Part shown: one piece after another, positions 26,855 through 34,979 of the stretch
Layout of the letters: each line of letters opens with the position of its first letter
Position numbering within the stretch: the stretch's first letter is position 1
Assembly (NCBI RefSeq): GCF_001713455.1
Contig: NZ_CP016464.1
Coordinates: 1,278,501 to 1,342,500, forward strand
DNA from: Bosea sp. RAC05
Lineage (GTDB): Bacteria; Pseudomonadota; Alphaproteobacteria; Rhizobiales; Beijerinckiaceae
Length of the DNA stretch: 64,000 nucleotides
Reading direction: 5' to 3'
The notes under the pieces: model-generated
The model's database searches: none
What the model was told of the DNA's origin: nothing
What the model saw: the letters and a program-made list of their open reading frames with translations, nothing else
Program-made: the position numbers and the translations under genes

Positions 26855-27988
26855 TCAGCGCCGGCCCGGCGTCCGCCCGGAGCTGTAGGCGAAGGGGTCG
26901 CGCTGCGGCGTGATCAGCGGCTGGGCCTGGTCGTAGCCCTCCTGGTCGACGACGCCTGTGCCCTCGTCGTCACCCAGGATCACCTCCTCGGTCGGCGGCA
27001 CCGAGCCCGGCAGCATCAGCGGGCCGCGCTGCTCGCTCGGCAGGGACTGGGCGCCGGGGCGGCTGGAGCGCGGCGGATTGAGCGGCTTGTTGTCGTATTC
27101 CTCGAGGAAACGCCGCTGGGCCTCCAGCCCCTGTCCCTGATGGCTGGCGACGGGATAGCTGCCCGTCGACACCGCGCCCGGCGGGCGCATGCTGCCCTGC
27201 GGCTGGCGCAGCAGGGCGCCGCCCGCGACCATGGCCGGTGCGGTGTCGCGCAGGCTGGGCTGGGCCGAGGAATAGGGCCGGGCCGGGTCCGGCGGCGGCA
27301 GGTTGTAGTTCGGCGTGTACTTGATCACCGGCTTGCAGATGTGGCGCCCCTTCGAATGCCGCGCCAGGTCGATGTGGAAATGATCGTAGTGGAACATGTC
27401 CGCGCCCGGGCCGAGCACGGTCGAGAAATGCTCGCAGGCGCCGACGAAGATCTCGCGCAGGAAATTCTGCTCCTCCGGCGAGCCGCGCCAGCCATCCTTG
27501 ACCGTGACGGTGCGGCCATCGTTCAGGCGGAAGGAGAACACGTCGACGGCGTTGCCATAGGCATGCTCGGACGTCCGGCTGGTGCCGGTGCCGTTGTTCA
27601 TCGCCCGGCAGGAATAGGAGCCCGCCCGCATCTCGATCACCTGCGCGCCGAGCACGTTCTGCGCTGCCGGCTGCACCACTTCGGCGAGCCATTTGTCGGT
27701 GGTCGCAACCACGGGGCAGGCCAGCGTCGCCTTGCTGGTCAGCCCGATGCCACCATTGGCGAAAGCCGAGACCCTGAGCGGCCTCTCCATGCCGCAGGTG
27801 CCCGGGCCGTCGATCGGCTTCTCGCGCAGGCTGACATAGGAGGAGAGCTGCACCTGGCGCGAGGACAGGCAGGCGGCTTCGGCCTGGTCGCGCCAGGCGG
27901 CGCGCTGCGGCTTCTGGAACTGGCCGCAGCCGGCGAGCCCGGTTCCGAGCAGGCCAAGCGCGATGAGGGCGAGGTGAACGCGTCGCAT
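26855..27988 (-). CDS. Extensin-like C-terminal domain lipoprotein
   Basis: 377 aa. A lipoprotein signal with lipobox LAGC (C21) is followed by an Extensin-like_C domain (about residues 35-235). The putative metal-binding segments SEHAYGNAVDVFSF and FHYDHFHIDLA are laid out as in LAS peptidases. A Pro/Gln-rich, low-complexity tail runs from about residue 245. These proteins probably act on peptidoglycan, but activity has not been shown for most. The gene converges on mepA with a 9-nt gap between stops. Confidence 0.88.
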   Translation of the reverse strand: MRRVHLALIALGLLGTGLAGCGQFQKPQRAAWRDQAEAACLSSRQVQLSSYVSLREKPIDGPGTCGMERPLRVSAFANGGIGLTSKATLACPVVATTDKWLAEVVQPAAQNVLGAQVIEMRAGSYSCRAMNNGTGTSRTSEHAYGNAVDVFSFRLNDGRTVTVKDGWRGSPEEQNFLREIFVGACEHFSTVLGPGADMFHYDHFHIDLARHSKGRHICKPVIKYTPNYNLPPPDPARPYSSAQPSLRDTAPAMVAGGALLRQPQGSMRPPGAVSTGSYPVASHQGQGLEAQRRFLEEYDNKPLNPPRSSRPGAQSLPSEQRGPLMLPGSVPPTEEVILGDDEGTGVVDQEGYDQAQPLITPQRDPFAYSSGRTPGRR

Positions 27989-28086
27989 GACCGTTCAAAT
28001 GCGACCCGCTTCGTGAACGGTTTCTCAACCGGGTGAGCCCGCGGCGACACAGCCGGATTAACTTTGGCGCGGCGGTTAACGCGGTC

Positions 28087-28491
28087 TTAACGGGCGGCCT
28101 GGGCCTGTCCGAAGGTCACCGCATGCATCAGCCGGCCCGGCACCATCGTAAAGCCCCCGGCGACGACGAGCCCCAGGAGAAGACCGATCATCGCCGACCG
28201 GTGCGCCGCGATGTTGCCGCGGCGGCGGGACAGGACCGCATAGGGCAGGCTGACCAGCGTAAGCAGCGTCAGCAGATGGATCGCGCTGAAATGGCCGCTG
28301 CGCGCGATCAGCAGCGAACTGAGGGCGACGACGGCCATCGCCGGGACGAAGACCCAGCCGATACGCCGGTGTAGTGGCGTGCCCTTCGGAAGCAGCGCGA
28401 CGGCGGTGCCCGCGGCGAGCGCCACGATCGCTCCGGCGACATGGATCTGGATGACCGGCGAGGCGGCGGCGAGAGGGGCAAGGGTCGGCAT
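28087..28491 (-). CDS. DUF2306 membrane protein
   Basis: 134 aa with four TM helices (about residues 13-35, 43-63, 68-86, 100-122). IQIHVAGAIVALAAG, HRRIGWVF and HFSAIHLLTLLTL match the DUF2306 family, whose conserved His residues suggest heme or metal binding. Function unknown. A near-symmetric AT-rich palindrome (28503-28523) lies immediately upstream of its start, so it is probably under tight repression. Confidence 0.85.
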   Translation of the reverse strand: MPTLAPLAAASPVIQIHVAGAIVALAAGTAVALLPKGTPLHRRIGWVFVPAMAVVALSSLLIARSGHFSAIHLLTLLTLVSLPYAVLSRRRGNIAAHRSAMIGLLLGLVVAGGFTMVPGRLMHAVTFGQAQAAR

Positions 28492-28502
28492 CGGCAGGTC
28501 TC

Positions 28503-28523
28503 AATGTTAATCTGATTAACATT
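28503..28523. promoter_or_regulatory. Palindromic operator candidate upstream of the DUF2306 gene
   Basis: Perfect 9-bp arms AATGTTAAT and ATTAACATT around CTG, 12 bp from the start codon, strikingly AT-rich in a GC-rich context. The symmetry and length resemble TetR-family operators. No regulator gene is adjacent. Confidence 0.6.
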
Positions 28524-28666
28524 AGCTGCAGGGAACCTTGCGTCAAGGGTCGATGCGGCCGCGCACCGATGCGGCAAAGGCGCGGCCGCATGCTGCGGAC
28601 GCCACTGGCCTGTCCTGCTCCCGCATGCGACACAGCCCGATCCTCAGCGTCCAGGGAGATCGGCCG

Positions 28667-28894
28667 ATGACGGGCAAGGCGCGCTTCATCTTTCCGGTTC
28701 TGATGGCCGGCATCATGGCTTTCCTGATGACCGCCCTCGTGACCTGGCTCAATCTCGGCCTGCCCGCCGATTTCGTCCGCCACTGGCTGCCGGCCTTCGC
28801 CGTCGCCTGGCCCTGCGCGGCGGCGGCCGCCTTCATCGCCATTCCGGTCGCGCGCCGCGCGACCGGCCTCGTCATCCGCGTCATCGGAGAGTGA
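28667..28894 (+). CDS. DUF2798 small membrane protein
   Basis: 75 aa with two TM helices (about residues 7-28 and 40-62). MAGIMAFLMTALVTWLN and the central W-L-P-A-F-A-V-A-W-P segment match the DUF2798 family, function unknown. AGGGAGATC precedes the ATG at 28667; the frame extends further upstream without a plausible start. The amidase gene begins 1 nt after its stop, implying one transcript and coupled translation. Confidence 0.82.
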   Translation: MTGKARFIFPVLMAGIMAFLMTALVTWLNLGLPADFVRHWLPAFAVAWPCAAAAAFIAIPVARRATGLVIRVIGE

Positions 28895-28895
28895 C

Positions 28896-30137
28896 ATGCT
28901 GAGCCTTCGCGAGATCCTCGGCCGCATCGCCCGCGGCGACGCCGGCCCCGCCGAGACACTGGCCGAAAGCGCCGCGCGGATCGCTGAGCGCGAGCCGCAG
29001 ATCCAGGCCTTCGCCAGCCGGCCCGAGGCGCTCCAGCCCGGCACCGGCCCTCTCGCGGGCATCGCCTGCGGCGTGAAGGACATCATCGACACCGCCGATC
29101 TGCCGACGCAGATGGGCTCGCCGATTTATGGCGACTGGCGTCCGCGGGCGGACGCGCCGATCGTGATGGCGCTCAGGGCTGCGGGCGCGACGGTCGCCGG
29201 CAAGACCCACACCACCGCCTTCGCCTTTCTCGACCCGGCCCCGACCTTCAACCCCCATGACGGCGCGGCGAGCCCCGGCGGATCCTCGGCTGGTTCGGCG
29301 GCGGCCGTCGCCGCGGGCATGATTCCGCTGGCCATCGGGACGCAGACCGGCGGGTCGGTCATCCGCCCGGCGGCCTATTGCGGCATCGCTGCGATCAAGC
29401 CGTCCTACGCCTTGTTGCCGACCGTCGGCGTCAAGCCCTTCTCCTGGTCGCTCGACACGCTCGGCCTGATGGCCGCGAGCGCCGACGATGCGGGCCTCGC
29501 CCTGGCGGCGATCACGGGGCGGCGGGATCTCGATGCACCGGCCGCCACCCTCCGTGGTCTGCGGATCGGCATCCACCGCCAGGCCTATGCCGGCGCGCCG
29601 GAGCCGGCCGCCGCGGAGGCGCTGCAGCGCTTCGAGGAGACGGTGGCCGCGGCGGGCGCGGTGCTCGTTGCGCATGACGGTCCCTCGGCCCTCGCCGAGG
29701 CCTTCGACGCTCACGGCCCCCTCCAGGATTACGAGGCGACCCAGGCCCTCGCCTGGGAATATGCCCGTCACCGCGACGATCTTCCGCCGAAGCTGCGCAG
29801 CTATCTCGATGCGGCCCGCGCGACGACGCCTGCGCAGTATGACGAGGCGCGCCGGCGCTCCCGGCGCGGCCGCGATGCGGCCCGTGGCTTCTTCGCCGAG
29901 GTCGATGTCGTGGTGACCTTCTCGGCCCCGGGCGAAGCGCCCGCCACCCGCGATTCGACCGGCGATTCCCGCTTCAACCGCCTCTGGACGCTGCTCGGTG
30001 TCCCCTGCGCGACCGTTCCGTTCGGCCGTGGCGGGCGGGGTCTGCCCGCCGGGATCCAGATCATTGCTGGATTTGGTCGTGATGCTCAGGTCATCGCTGC
30101 AGCGAAGGGCATTGAAAAACTGGTTGAGCGAGACTGA
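28896..30137 (+). CDS. Amidase-signature family amidase
   Basis: 413 aa with the Ser-cisSer-Lys triad: K61 (CGVKDIIDTA), the GGSSAGS loop at 128-134 and S154 (QTGGSVIRPA). The family hydrolyses carboxamides; members near GatA, allophanate hydrolase and arylamidases share this layout, so the substrate is unknown. At 413 residues it is slightly short relative to GatA, and there is no gatB or gatC nearby, so a role in tRNA-Gln transamidation is unlikely. Confidence 0.9.
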   Translation: MLSLREILGRIARGDAGPAETLAESAARIAEREPQIQAFASRPEALQPGTGPLAGIACGVKDIIDTADLPTQMGSPIYGDWRPRADAPIVMALRAAGATVAGKTHTTAFAFLDPAPTFNPHDGAASPGGSSAGSAAAVAAGMIPLAIGTQTGGSVIRPAAYCGIAAIKPSYALLPTVGVKPFSWSLDTLGLMAASADDAGLALAAITGRRDLDAPAATLRGLRIGIHRQAYAGAPEPAAAEALQRFEETVAAAGAVLVAHDGPSALAEAFDAHGPLQDYEATQALAWEYARHRDDLPPKLRSYLDAARATTPAQYDEARRRSRRGRDAARGFFAEVDVVVTFSAPGEAPATRDSTGDSRFNRLWTLLGVPCATVPFGRGGRGLPAGIQIIAGFGRDAQVIAAAKGIEKLVERD

Positions 30138-30257
30138 TCGCGGCCTTCATCCCCAAGACTAATCAATGATTTAAGACTCGCTTAACGCTACTCTTGGCTG
30201 CGCCGCGGTCGTGCCACGGTTTCGCCCCCTTGCAGCCGCCGCCAGTTCTGCTAGCGT

Positions 30258-30277
30258 TGTGTCAGGTCAATGACACA
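30258..30277. promoter_or_regulatory. Inverted repeat overlapping the microprotein ribosome binding site
   Basis: TGTGTCA and TGACACA separated by GGTCAA. The half-site spacing (TGTCA-N6-TGACA) resembles CRP/FNR-type sites. It ends at the first base of the AGGAGG Shine-Dalgarno, so binding or RNA folding here could block expression of the 27-aa ORF. Confidence 0.4.
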
Positions 30278-30287
30278 GGAGGGTGTG

Positions 30288-30371
30288 ATGAGCCTCACGC
30301 TTCGTCTCGACCGGTTGGTCATGGGTGCGGCATTCGTTTTCATGATGTTGATCGTGTTGGGAGCGTTCTGA
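30288..30371 (+). CDS. 27-residue single-pass membrane microprotein
   Basis: Frame ATG...TGA of 28 codons encoding MSLTLRLDRLVMGAAF followed by a hydrophobic run ending ...LIVLGAF. It has a basic N-terminus (two Arg) and one membrane helix (about residues 10-27), giving an N-in orientation. A consensus AGGAGG at 30277-30282 sits 5 nt before the ATG, and a strong terminator follows at 30413-30443, so it looks like a real monocistronic gene. I do not recognise a named family. Single-helix proteins of this size typically regulate a larger membrane complex; no partner is evident here. Confidence 0.72.
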   Translation: MSLTLRLDRLVMGAAFVFMMLIVLGAF

Positions 30372-30412
30372 CGACGTCCGTCTCGAGTCGCTACGACCAT
30401 GTGTTTCTGAAG

Positions 30413-30443
30413 CACCGCCGGGAGGATCTCCCGGCGGTGTTTT
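30413..30443 (+). terminator. Rho-independent terminator after the microprotein gene
   Basis: Perfect 12-bp stem CACCGCCGGGAG/CTCCCGGCGGTG with a GAT loop followed by TTTTCGTT. Located 41 nt after the microprotein stop; no other plus-strand gene lies between it and the amidase. Confidence 0.9.
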
Positions 30444-30503
30444 CGTTGATCGGGCGTTGTCTCGTCGGTCGGTGCTCCCGGGAGCCGGCATCGGCGGCGT
30501 GGG

Positions 30504-30830
30504 TCAACTCTCCGGGCACGGCGCCCCGGTGATCTGCCAGGACATGACGTTCGTCACCCGGCCGCACTGCGCGATCCGCCGTCCCTGGGTGGTCCGGATG
30601 CAGGACGAACTCCCCTCCGCGACCTTGCGACCCTCGTTCCAGCAGAAGCACAGCGGCTCGGGGGCCTGGGCTTGCCTCGGCGGGTCGAGCGGGAGGGCGG
30701 GCTCCGCGGCCCGCGCGCCGGCCAGCCCAAGCAAGCCCAGCCACGCTACAGCCAGAACGACTTTCAACGTTACGGAAATCACACGGAATTTATGTGTTGT
30801 TGCGCGCGGGTCGATGACGAGTGCAGTCAT
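30504..30830 (-). CDS. Small cysteine-containing secreted protein of unknown function
   Basis: 108 aa. After a basic N-terminal stretch, the hydrophobic segment at about residues 20-41 ends in ARAAEP, a likely signal peptide. An ATG further in would also serve; the start at 30830 is uncertain. The mature part has five Cys (LCFCWNEGR, SSCIRT, AQCGRV, APCPES), implying disulfides in the periplasm. No family is recognised. Upstream, the plus-strand Tim44-domain gene is divergent across about 200 bp that must contain both promoters. Confidence 0.68.
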   Translation of the reverse strand: MTALVIDPRATTHKFRVISVTLKVVLAVAWLGLLGLAGARAAEPALPLDPPRQAQAPEPLCFCWNEGRKVAEGSSSCIRTTQGRRIAQCGRVTNVMSWQITGAPCPES

Positions 30831-31029
30831 GTCTCGCTCCTGCGAACCGAAAGGTCGTCTGCAGCGGCACTAGCTGCAGTCTATCATGAGCGTGCTGCGC
30901 AGCCCAGCGGCGTTATAGTTCCATATTATTATGAAGTCGCGGCGGGCCCGATGGCGCCCGTCTTGCAGAAATGGAACGCATGCCCCATATTCCCACGAAG
31001 AGAGCCCAAGGGGGGCTCCGGGAGGAACC

Positions 31030-32025
31030 ATGTCTCTGATTTCGCTCGCCCGTCGTGGTCGTGTCGTCGCCGTACTCGCTGGTGCTCTGCTCCTCGTGCC
31101 CGTGCTGGCCGAAGCCCGGCCGGGTGGCAAGGGTGGAGCCGGGAGCCGCGGCTCCCGGACCGAAGCGGCGCCCATGCGCACCGACACCACGCCCAATGGC
31201 GCTCAGCCTTTCCAGCGCAGCGCGTCGCCGTCGCCGGCCCAGGCCGCTCCGGCCGCCGCCGGTGCAGCCGCCGCGGCGCAGGCCGCCCGTCCCTCGATGG
31301 CTCGCAGCCTCATGATGGGCGTCGGCGCCGGCCTGCTCGGCGCGGGCCTGTTCGGCCTGCTCTCGGGCTCGGGCTTCTTCAGCGGTCTCGCCTCGATGGC
31401 GGGCATCTTCGGCTTCCTGCTGCAGATCGCCCTGATCGGCGGCGCGATCTGGCTGGCACTGCGCTTCTTCCGCCGCCGCTCCGAGCCGCAGCTCGCGACC
31501 GCCGGCGCCCCGCTGGCGCGTGACACGATGCAGCCGCAGCCGGGCGCGCGGATGGGCGCGATGGCTGGTGGCGCGGGTGCCGCGACGGCCGCCGCCGTGG
31601 ATACCTCGCACGCCACGCCGGTCGAGCTGTCGGGCGATGACTTCAACGCCTTCGAGCGCCTGCTCACCGAGATCAACGAGGCCTACTCGAACGAGGACGA
31701 GAAGGGCCTGCGCGATCGCGTGACGCCGGAAATGTTCGGCTACTTCGACGACGACCTGACCGCCAATGCCCGCAAGGGTCTGGTCGATCGCGTCTCGGAC
31801 GTGAAGCTCCTGCAGGGTGACCTGTCGGAGGCCTGGGGCGAGGACGGCTTCGAGTTCGCTACGGTCGCGATGCGCTTCAGCCTGATCAACGCGCTCTACG
31901 AGCGCGCCACCGGCAAGGTGGTCGAGGGCAACGCCACCGTGCCGCAGGAGGTCGCTGAGTACTGGACCTTCGTGCGCTCCCGCGGTGGCGCCTGGAAGCT
32001 CTCGGCGATCCAGCCGGCCGCCTGA
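31030..32025 (+). CDS. Tim44-domain membrane protein
   Basis: 331 aa. The signal peptide or first TM is residues 8-28. An Ala/Pro/Gly-rich linker follows, then a Gly-rich hydrophobic region (about residues 92-150) with one or two TM helices, and a C-terminal Tim44-like domain (about 200-330: DDFNAFERLLTEINEAYSNED...EYWTFVRSRGGAWKLSAIQPA). Tim44 domains in mitochondria couple Hsp70 to the import channel; bacterial relatives have been linked to membrane protein and envelope processes. GGAGGAACC immediately precedes the ATG at 31030. Confidence 0.9.
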   Translation: MSLISLARRGRVVAVLAGALLLVPVLAEARPGGKGGAGSRGSRTEAAPMRTDTTPNGAQPFQRSASPSPAQAAPAAAGAAAAAQAARPSMARSLMMGVGAGLLGAGLFGLLSGSGFFSGLASMAGIFGFLLQIALIGGAIWLALRFFRRRSEPQLATAGAPLARDTMQPQPGARMGAMAGGAGAATAAAVDTSHATPVELSGDDFNAFERLLTEINEAYSNEDEKGLRDRVTPEMFGYFDDDLTANARKGLVDRVSDVKLLQGDLSEAWGEDGFEFATVAMRFSLINALYERATGKVVEGNATVPQEVAEYWTFVRSRGGAWKLSAIQPAA

Positions 32026-32048
32026 GGCGCGCTGCGTCGATCCTTCGG

Positions 32049-32075
32049 AACGGCCGGGGCAACCCGGCCGTTTTT
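32049..32075 (+). terminator. Rho-independent terminator of the Tim44-domain gene
   Basis: Stem AACGGCCGGG/CCCGGCCGTT with a GCAA tetraloop, running into TTTTT. Located 23 nt after the stop and upstream of dapB. Confidence 0.92.
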
Positions 32076-32193
32076 CGTTGCGCGGTTTCGGGTGTCGCGC
32101 CGGGCCGATCCGTCCTATAGCCGGGCCCGCGGCGCCGCCGGGGAGGGCGCCCGCATCCTGTCGACCGATCCCCGCCCGCTGGAGACCACAGCC

Positions 32194-33009
32194 ATGTCCG
32201 ATATGCGACTTGTCGTCGTCGGGGCCGCCGGACGCATGGGCCGGATGCTGATCCGCGCCATTCACGATGCGCCGGGCTGCGTTCTCTCGGCCGCCATCGA
32301 GCGGCCGGGCTCGCCGCATCTCGGGCAGGATTCCGGCCTGCTGGCCGGCCTGCCCGCCAATGCCGTTCCCGTGAGCGACGATGCGGCATCGGCTTTTGCC
32401 GCGGCCGATGGCGTGCTGGATTTCACCATGCCGGAGGCGACCGTCGCCTTCGCGGTGCTGGCGGCGCAGGCCCGGATCGCCCACATCGTCGGCACCACCG
32501 GACTCGAGCCTCCGCATCTGGCGGCGCTCGGGGATGCCGCGCGCGACACCGCCATCGTCCGCTCCGGCAACATGAGCCTGGGCGTCAATCTGCTCGCCGC
32601 GCTCGTGCGCAAGGTCGCGGCGACGCTGGGAACGGACTGGGACATCGAGATCGTCGAGATGCATCACCGGATGAAGGTCGATGCCCCGTCCGGCACCGCG
32701 GTGCTGCTCGGCGAGGCCGCAGCGGCCGGCCGCGAGGTCGATCTGGCGCAGCAGCGCGTCGCCGTGCGCGACGGCCACACCGGTGCCCGCGTGCCTGGCA
32801 CCATCGGCTTCGCGACCCTGCGCGGCGGTACGGTCGTCGGCGACCACAAGGTCGTCTTCGCGGGCATGGGTGAACGGCTCGAGATCGCCCATGTCGCGGA
32901 GGATCGCGGGCTGTTCGCGCAGGGCGCCGTCAAGGCGGCGCTCTGGAGCCGGGGGCGGGCGCCGGGGCTCTATTCCATGGCCGATGTCCTCGGGCTCGAC
33001 GGTCTCTGA
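32194..33009 (+). CDS. dapB: 4-hydroxy-tetrahydrodipicolinate reductase
   Basis: 271 aa, normal length. It reduces 4-hydroxytetrahydrodipicolinate with NAD(P)H in the lysine/diaminopimelate pathway. The Rossmann loop [12 protein letters not shown] is near residue 8, and the signature [15 protein letters not shown] carries the catalytic His and Lys. The ATG at 32194 gives the family N-terminus; upstream in-frame codons are non-homologous. dapE, another enzyme of the pathway, is about 13 kb away in this window. alkB follows 12 nt downstream. Confidence 0.96.
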   Translation: MSDMRLVVVGAAGRMGRMLIRAIHDAPGCVLSAAIERPGSPHLGQDSGLLAGLPANAVPVSDDAASAFAAADGVLDFTMPEATVAFAVLAAQARIAHIVGTTGLEPPHLAALGDAARDTAIVRSGNMSLGVNLLAALVRKVAATLGTDWDIEIVEMHHRMKVDAPSGTAVLLGEAAAAGREVDLAQQRVAVRDGHTGARVPGTIGFATLRGGTVVGDHKVVFAGMGERLEIAHVAEDRGLFAQGAVKAALWSRGRAPGLYSMADVLGLDGL

Positions 33010-33021
33010 AAGCCGGCTGCG

Positions 33022-33645
33022 GTGACACGCCTCGTCGTCGCGCCGGGCGTCGTCCACTGGCCTGGCTGTCTCGGGCCCGATGCCCAGGCCGCGCTCGTCG
33101 CCGATCTGCGCGCAGTGGCGGCGCGGGCTCCTTTCTTCCAGCCGCGCATGCCGAAGACCGGCAAGCCCTTTTCGGTCCGCATGACGAATTGCGGTGCGCT
33201 CGGCTGGGTCTCGGACGAGACGGGCTATCGCTATCAGCCGCTCCATCCCGCGACCGGCGAGCCCTGGCCGCCGATGCCTGATGTCCTGACGCAGGCCTGG
33301 CGCGATCTCGCCGGCTATCCGCACGAGCCCGAGGCCTGCCTCGTCAATTTCTACGCGGCCGACGCGCGGATGGGCCTGCACCAGGACCGCGACGAGCAGG
33401 ATTTCGACGCCCCCGTGCTCTCGCTCTCGCTCGGCGACACCGCGGTCTTCCGCATCGGCGGGACGCAGCGCGGCGGCAAGACGGTGTCGCTGAAGCTGGC
33501 CTCGGGCGATGCGCTGCTGTTCGGGGGCGAGGCGCGCCTCGCCTATCACGGCATCGACCGCATCCTCGCCGGCTCCTCGGCCCTGCTGCCGCAGGGCGGG
33601 CGGATCAACCTGACCTTGCGCCGCGTGACCCGGCCTGTGGCCTGA
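33022..33645 (+). CDS. alkB: Alpha-ketoglutarate-dependent DNA dioxygenase AlkB
   Basis: 207 aa with a GTG start 12 nt after dapB. The Fe(II) ligands H120 and D122 (LHQDRDEQDF) and H176 (YHGIDRIL), and the 2-oxoglutarate-binding R194 and R200 (GGRINLTLR), reproduce the E. coli AlkB spacing. It repairs 1-methyladenine and 3-methylcytosine by oxidative demethylation. No ada or other adaptive-response genes are adjacent, so it is probably expressed with dapB rather than in an alkylation regulon. Confidence 0.95.
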   Translation: MTRLVVAPGVVHWPGCLGPDAQAALVADLRAVAARAPFFQPRMPKTGKPFSVRMTNCGALGWVSDETGYRYQPLHPATGEPWPPMPDVLTQAWRDLAGYPHEPEACLVNFYAADARMGLHQDRDEQDFDAPVLSLSLGDTAVFRIGGTQRGGKTVSLKLASGDALLFGGEARLAYHGIDRILAGSSALLPQGGRINLTLRRVTRPVA

Positions 33646-33657
33646 ATCACCGGCGCT

Positions 33658-34281
33658 TCAGCGCGACGCGTCCGATCCCGGCAGGCTCGGAAACGACCAG
33701 CCGAGCAGGATCGAGCCCGCCCGCAGGCCAAACCCTGCGGCCAACCCGCCGAGCATGACGAGGGGGGCGCTGAAGCCCAGCGTCGTCAGCAATGCGGTGG
33801 CACCGGCGCCCGCGGCGGCTGCGGTGACATAGAAATCCCGGCTCCACAGCACCATGGCGCGGTCGCCCGCCAGAATGTCGCGCAGGATACCGCCGAAGGA
33901 GGCGGTGACCGCCCCGAGCGCCACCGCCGACAGCGGCGGCACGCCCGCAGCCAGGGCTTTCTGCGTGCCGGAGACGGCAAAGAGGGCAAGCCCCGCCGCG
34001 TCGGCCCAGATCAGCAGGCGCTTGGCGCTCCAGTCATCCATGCGGCCGGGGCGGAGATAGGCGATGGCCCAGGCCGCCAGCGCGACCGCCGTGCAGAGGA
34101 TGACGCTCAGCGGCGCCTCGACCCAGGCCACGGGCCGGCCGAGCAGCAGATCTCGCAGGGTGCCCCCGCCGACGCCGGTGACGGTGGCGAGCAGGATGAA
34201 GCCGAACGGGTCCATGCCCTTGCGGGCGGCGACGAGGGCGCCGGTCAGCGCGAAGACGGCGACGCCGACGGCCTCGATCAC
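33658..34281 (-). CDS. Trimeric intracellular cation (TRIC) channel family protein
   Basis: 207 aa with about seven TM helices. The duplicated UPF0126/TRIC motif is visible: ATVTGVGGGTLRDLLLGR in the first repeat and AVTASFGGILRDILAGDR in the second, each with the Gly-Gly kink of the K+-permeable pore. It starts at a GTG (34281) only 3 nt after the grpE stop, so it is co-transcribed with grpE. Ion selectivity is inferred from the family. Confidence 0.92.
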   Translation of the reverse strand: MIEAVGVAVFALTGALVAARKGMDPFGFILLATVTGVGGGTLRDLLLGRPVAWVEAPLSVILCTAVALAAWAIAYLRPGRMDDWSAKRLLIWADAAGLALFAVSGTQKALAAGVPPLSAVALGAVTASFGGILRDILAGDRAMVLWSRDFYVTAAAAGAGATALLTTLGFSAPLVMLGGLAAGFGLRAGSILLGWSFPSLPGSDASR

Positions 34282-34284
34282 GGG

Positions 34285-34887
34285 TCAGTGGGCGGTCGGG
34301 GTGGTGTCGCCGCCCTCGGCCGCCTGCGGCTTCGGCGCGCCGGCCGAGATGCCGACGAGCGCCGGACGCAGCACGCGCTCGCCGATCTTGTAGCCCGACT
34401 GGACGACCTTGGAGACGAGCCCCTTGGCGACCTCGGCATCTGGGGCCTCGAACATCGCCTGGTGCATGTTGGGGTCGAACTTCTCGCCGAGCGGTTCGAT
34501 CTTGCGAACGCCATGGCGTTCCAGCGTCTTGAGTAGATCGCGCTCGGTCAGGTCGACGCCCTCGATCAGCGCCTTGAGCGCCGGCTCTTCCGTGGAACGC
34601 GCCGAGTCCGGGAGGCTTTCCTGGGCACGCCGCAGATTGTCGGCCGCGCCCAGCATGTCGCGGGCGAAGCTCGTCACGGCATAGGCCTTCGCGTCGGCGA
34701 TCTCGCGCTCGGTGCGGCGGCGCAGGTTCTCCATGTCCGCCAGCGTGCGCAGCAGCTTGTCCTTGAGGTCGTCGCGCTCGGCCTCGATCTTCGCGAAATT
34801 CGCCTGGATGATCTCTTCCGGCGTCTGCACCGTCGCCGCGTCGGCGGGCTCGGCGTTCGGGTTGTCCGTCGCAGGGTTCTGCGTCAT
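34285..34887 (-). CDS. grpE: Nucleotide exchange factor GrpE
   Basis: 200 aa DnaK co-chaperone. A disordered acidic N-terminus precedes a long coiled-coil helix (about residues 25-90, AEIEAERDDLKDK-like pattern with LRTLADMENLRRRTEREI) and the C-terminal beta-wing (GVRKIEPLGEKFDPNMHQAMFE). It releases ADP from DnaK. The start at MTQNPATD (34887) is preferred over 34908. It lies downstream of glnD on the same strand; hrcA, its more usual neighbour, is absent and no CIRCE element is seen in the 92-bp gap. Confidence 0.95.
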   Translation of the reverse strand: MTQNPATDNPNAEPADAATVQTPEEIIQANFAKIEAERDDLKDKLLRTLADMENLRRRTEREIADAKAYAVTSFARDMLGAADNLRRAQESLPDSARSTEEPALKALIEGVDLTERDLLKTLERHGVRKIEPLGEKFDPNMHQAMFEAPDAEVAKGLVSKVVQSGYKIGERVLRPALVGISAGAPKPQAAEGGDTTPTAH

Positions 34888-34979
34888 GGCGTGATCCAAC
34901 TCTCGCAAATCATGGCCGCCGGCGGGAAGGCGCGTGCCGGCGGCGTTCGTGGCCGATATCGGGCTTGTCGGAGCTTAAA

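Noticed and set aside
30913..33549. 878-aa minus-strand ORF across the Tim44, dapB and alkB genes
   Set aside because: It runs antisense through three well-supported genes and its composition is that of a shadow frame without recognisable motifs.
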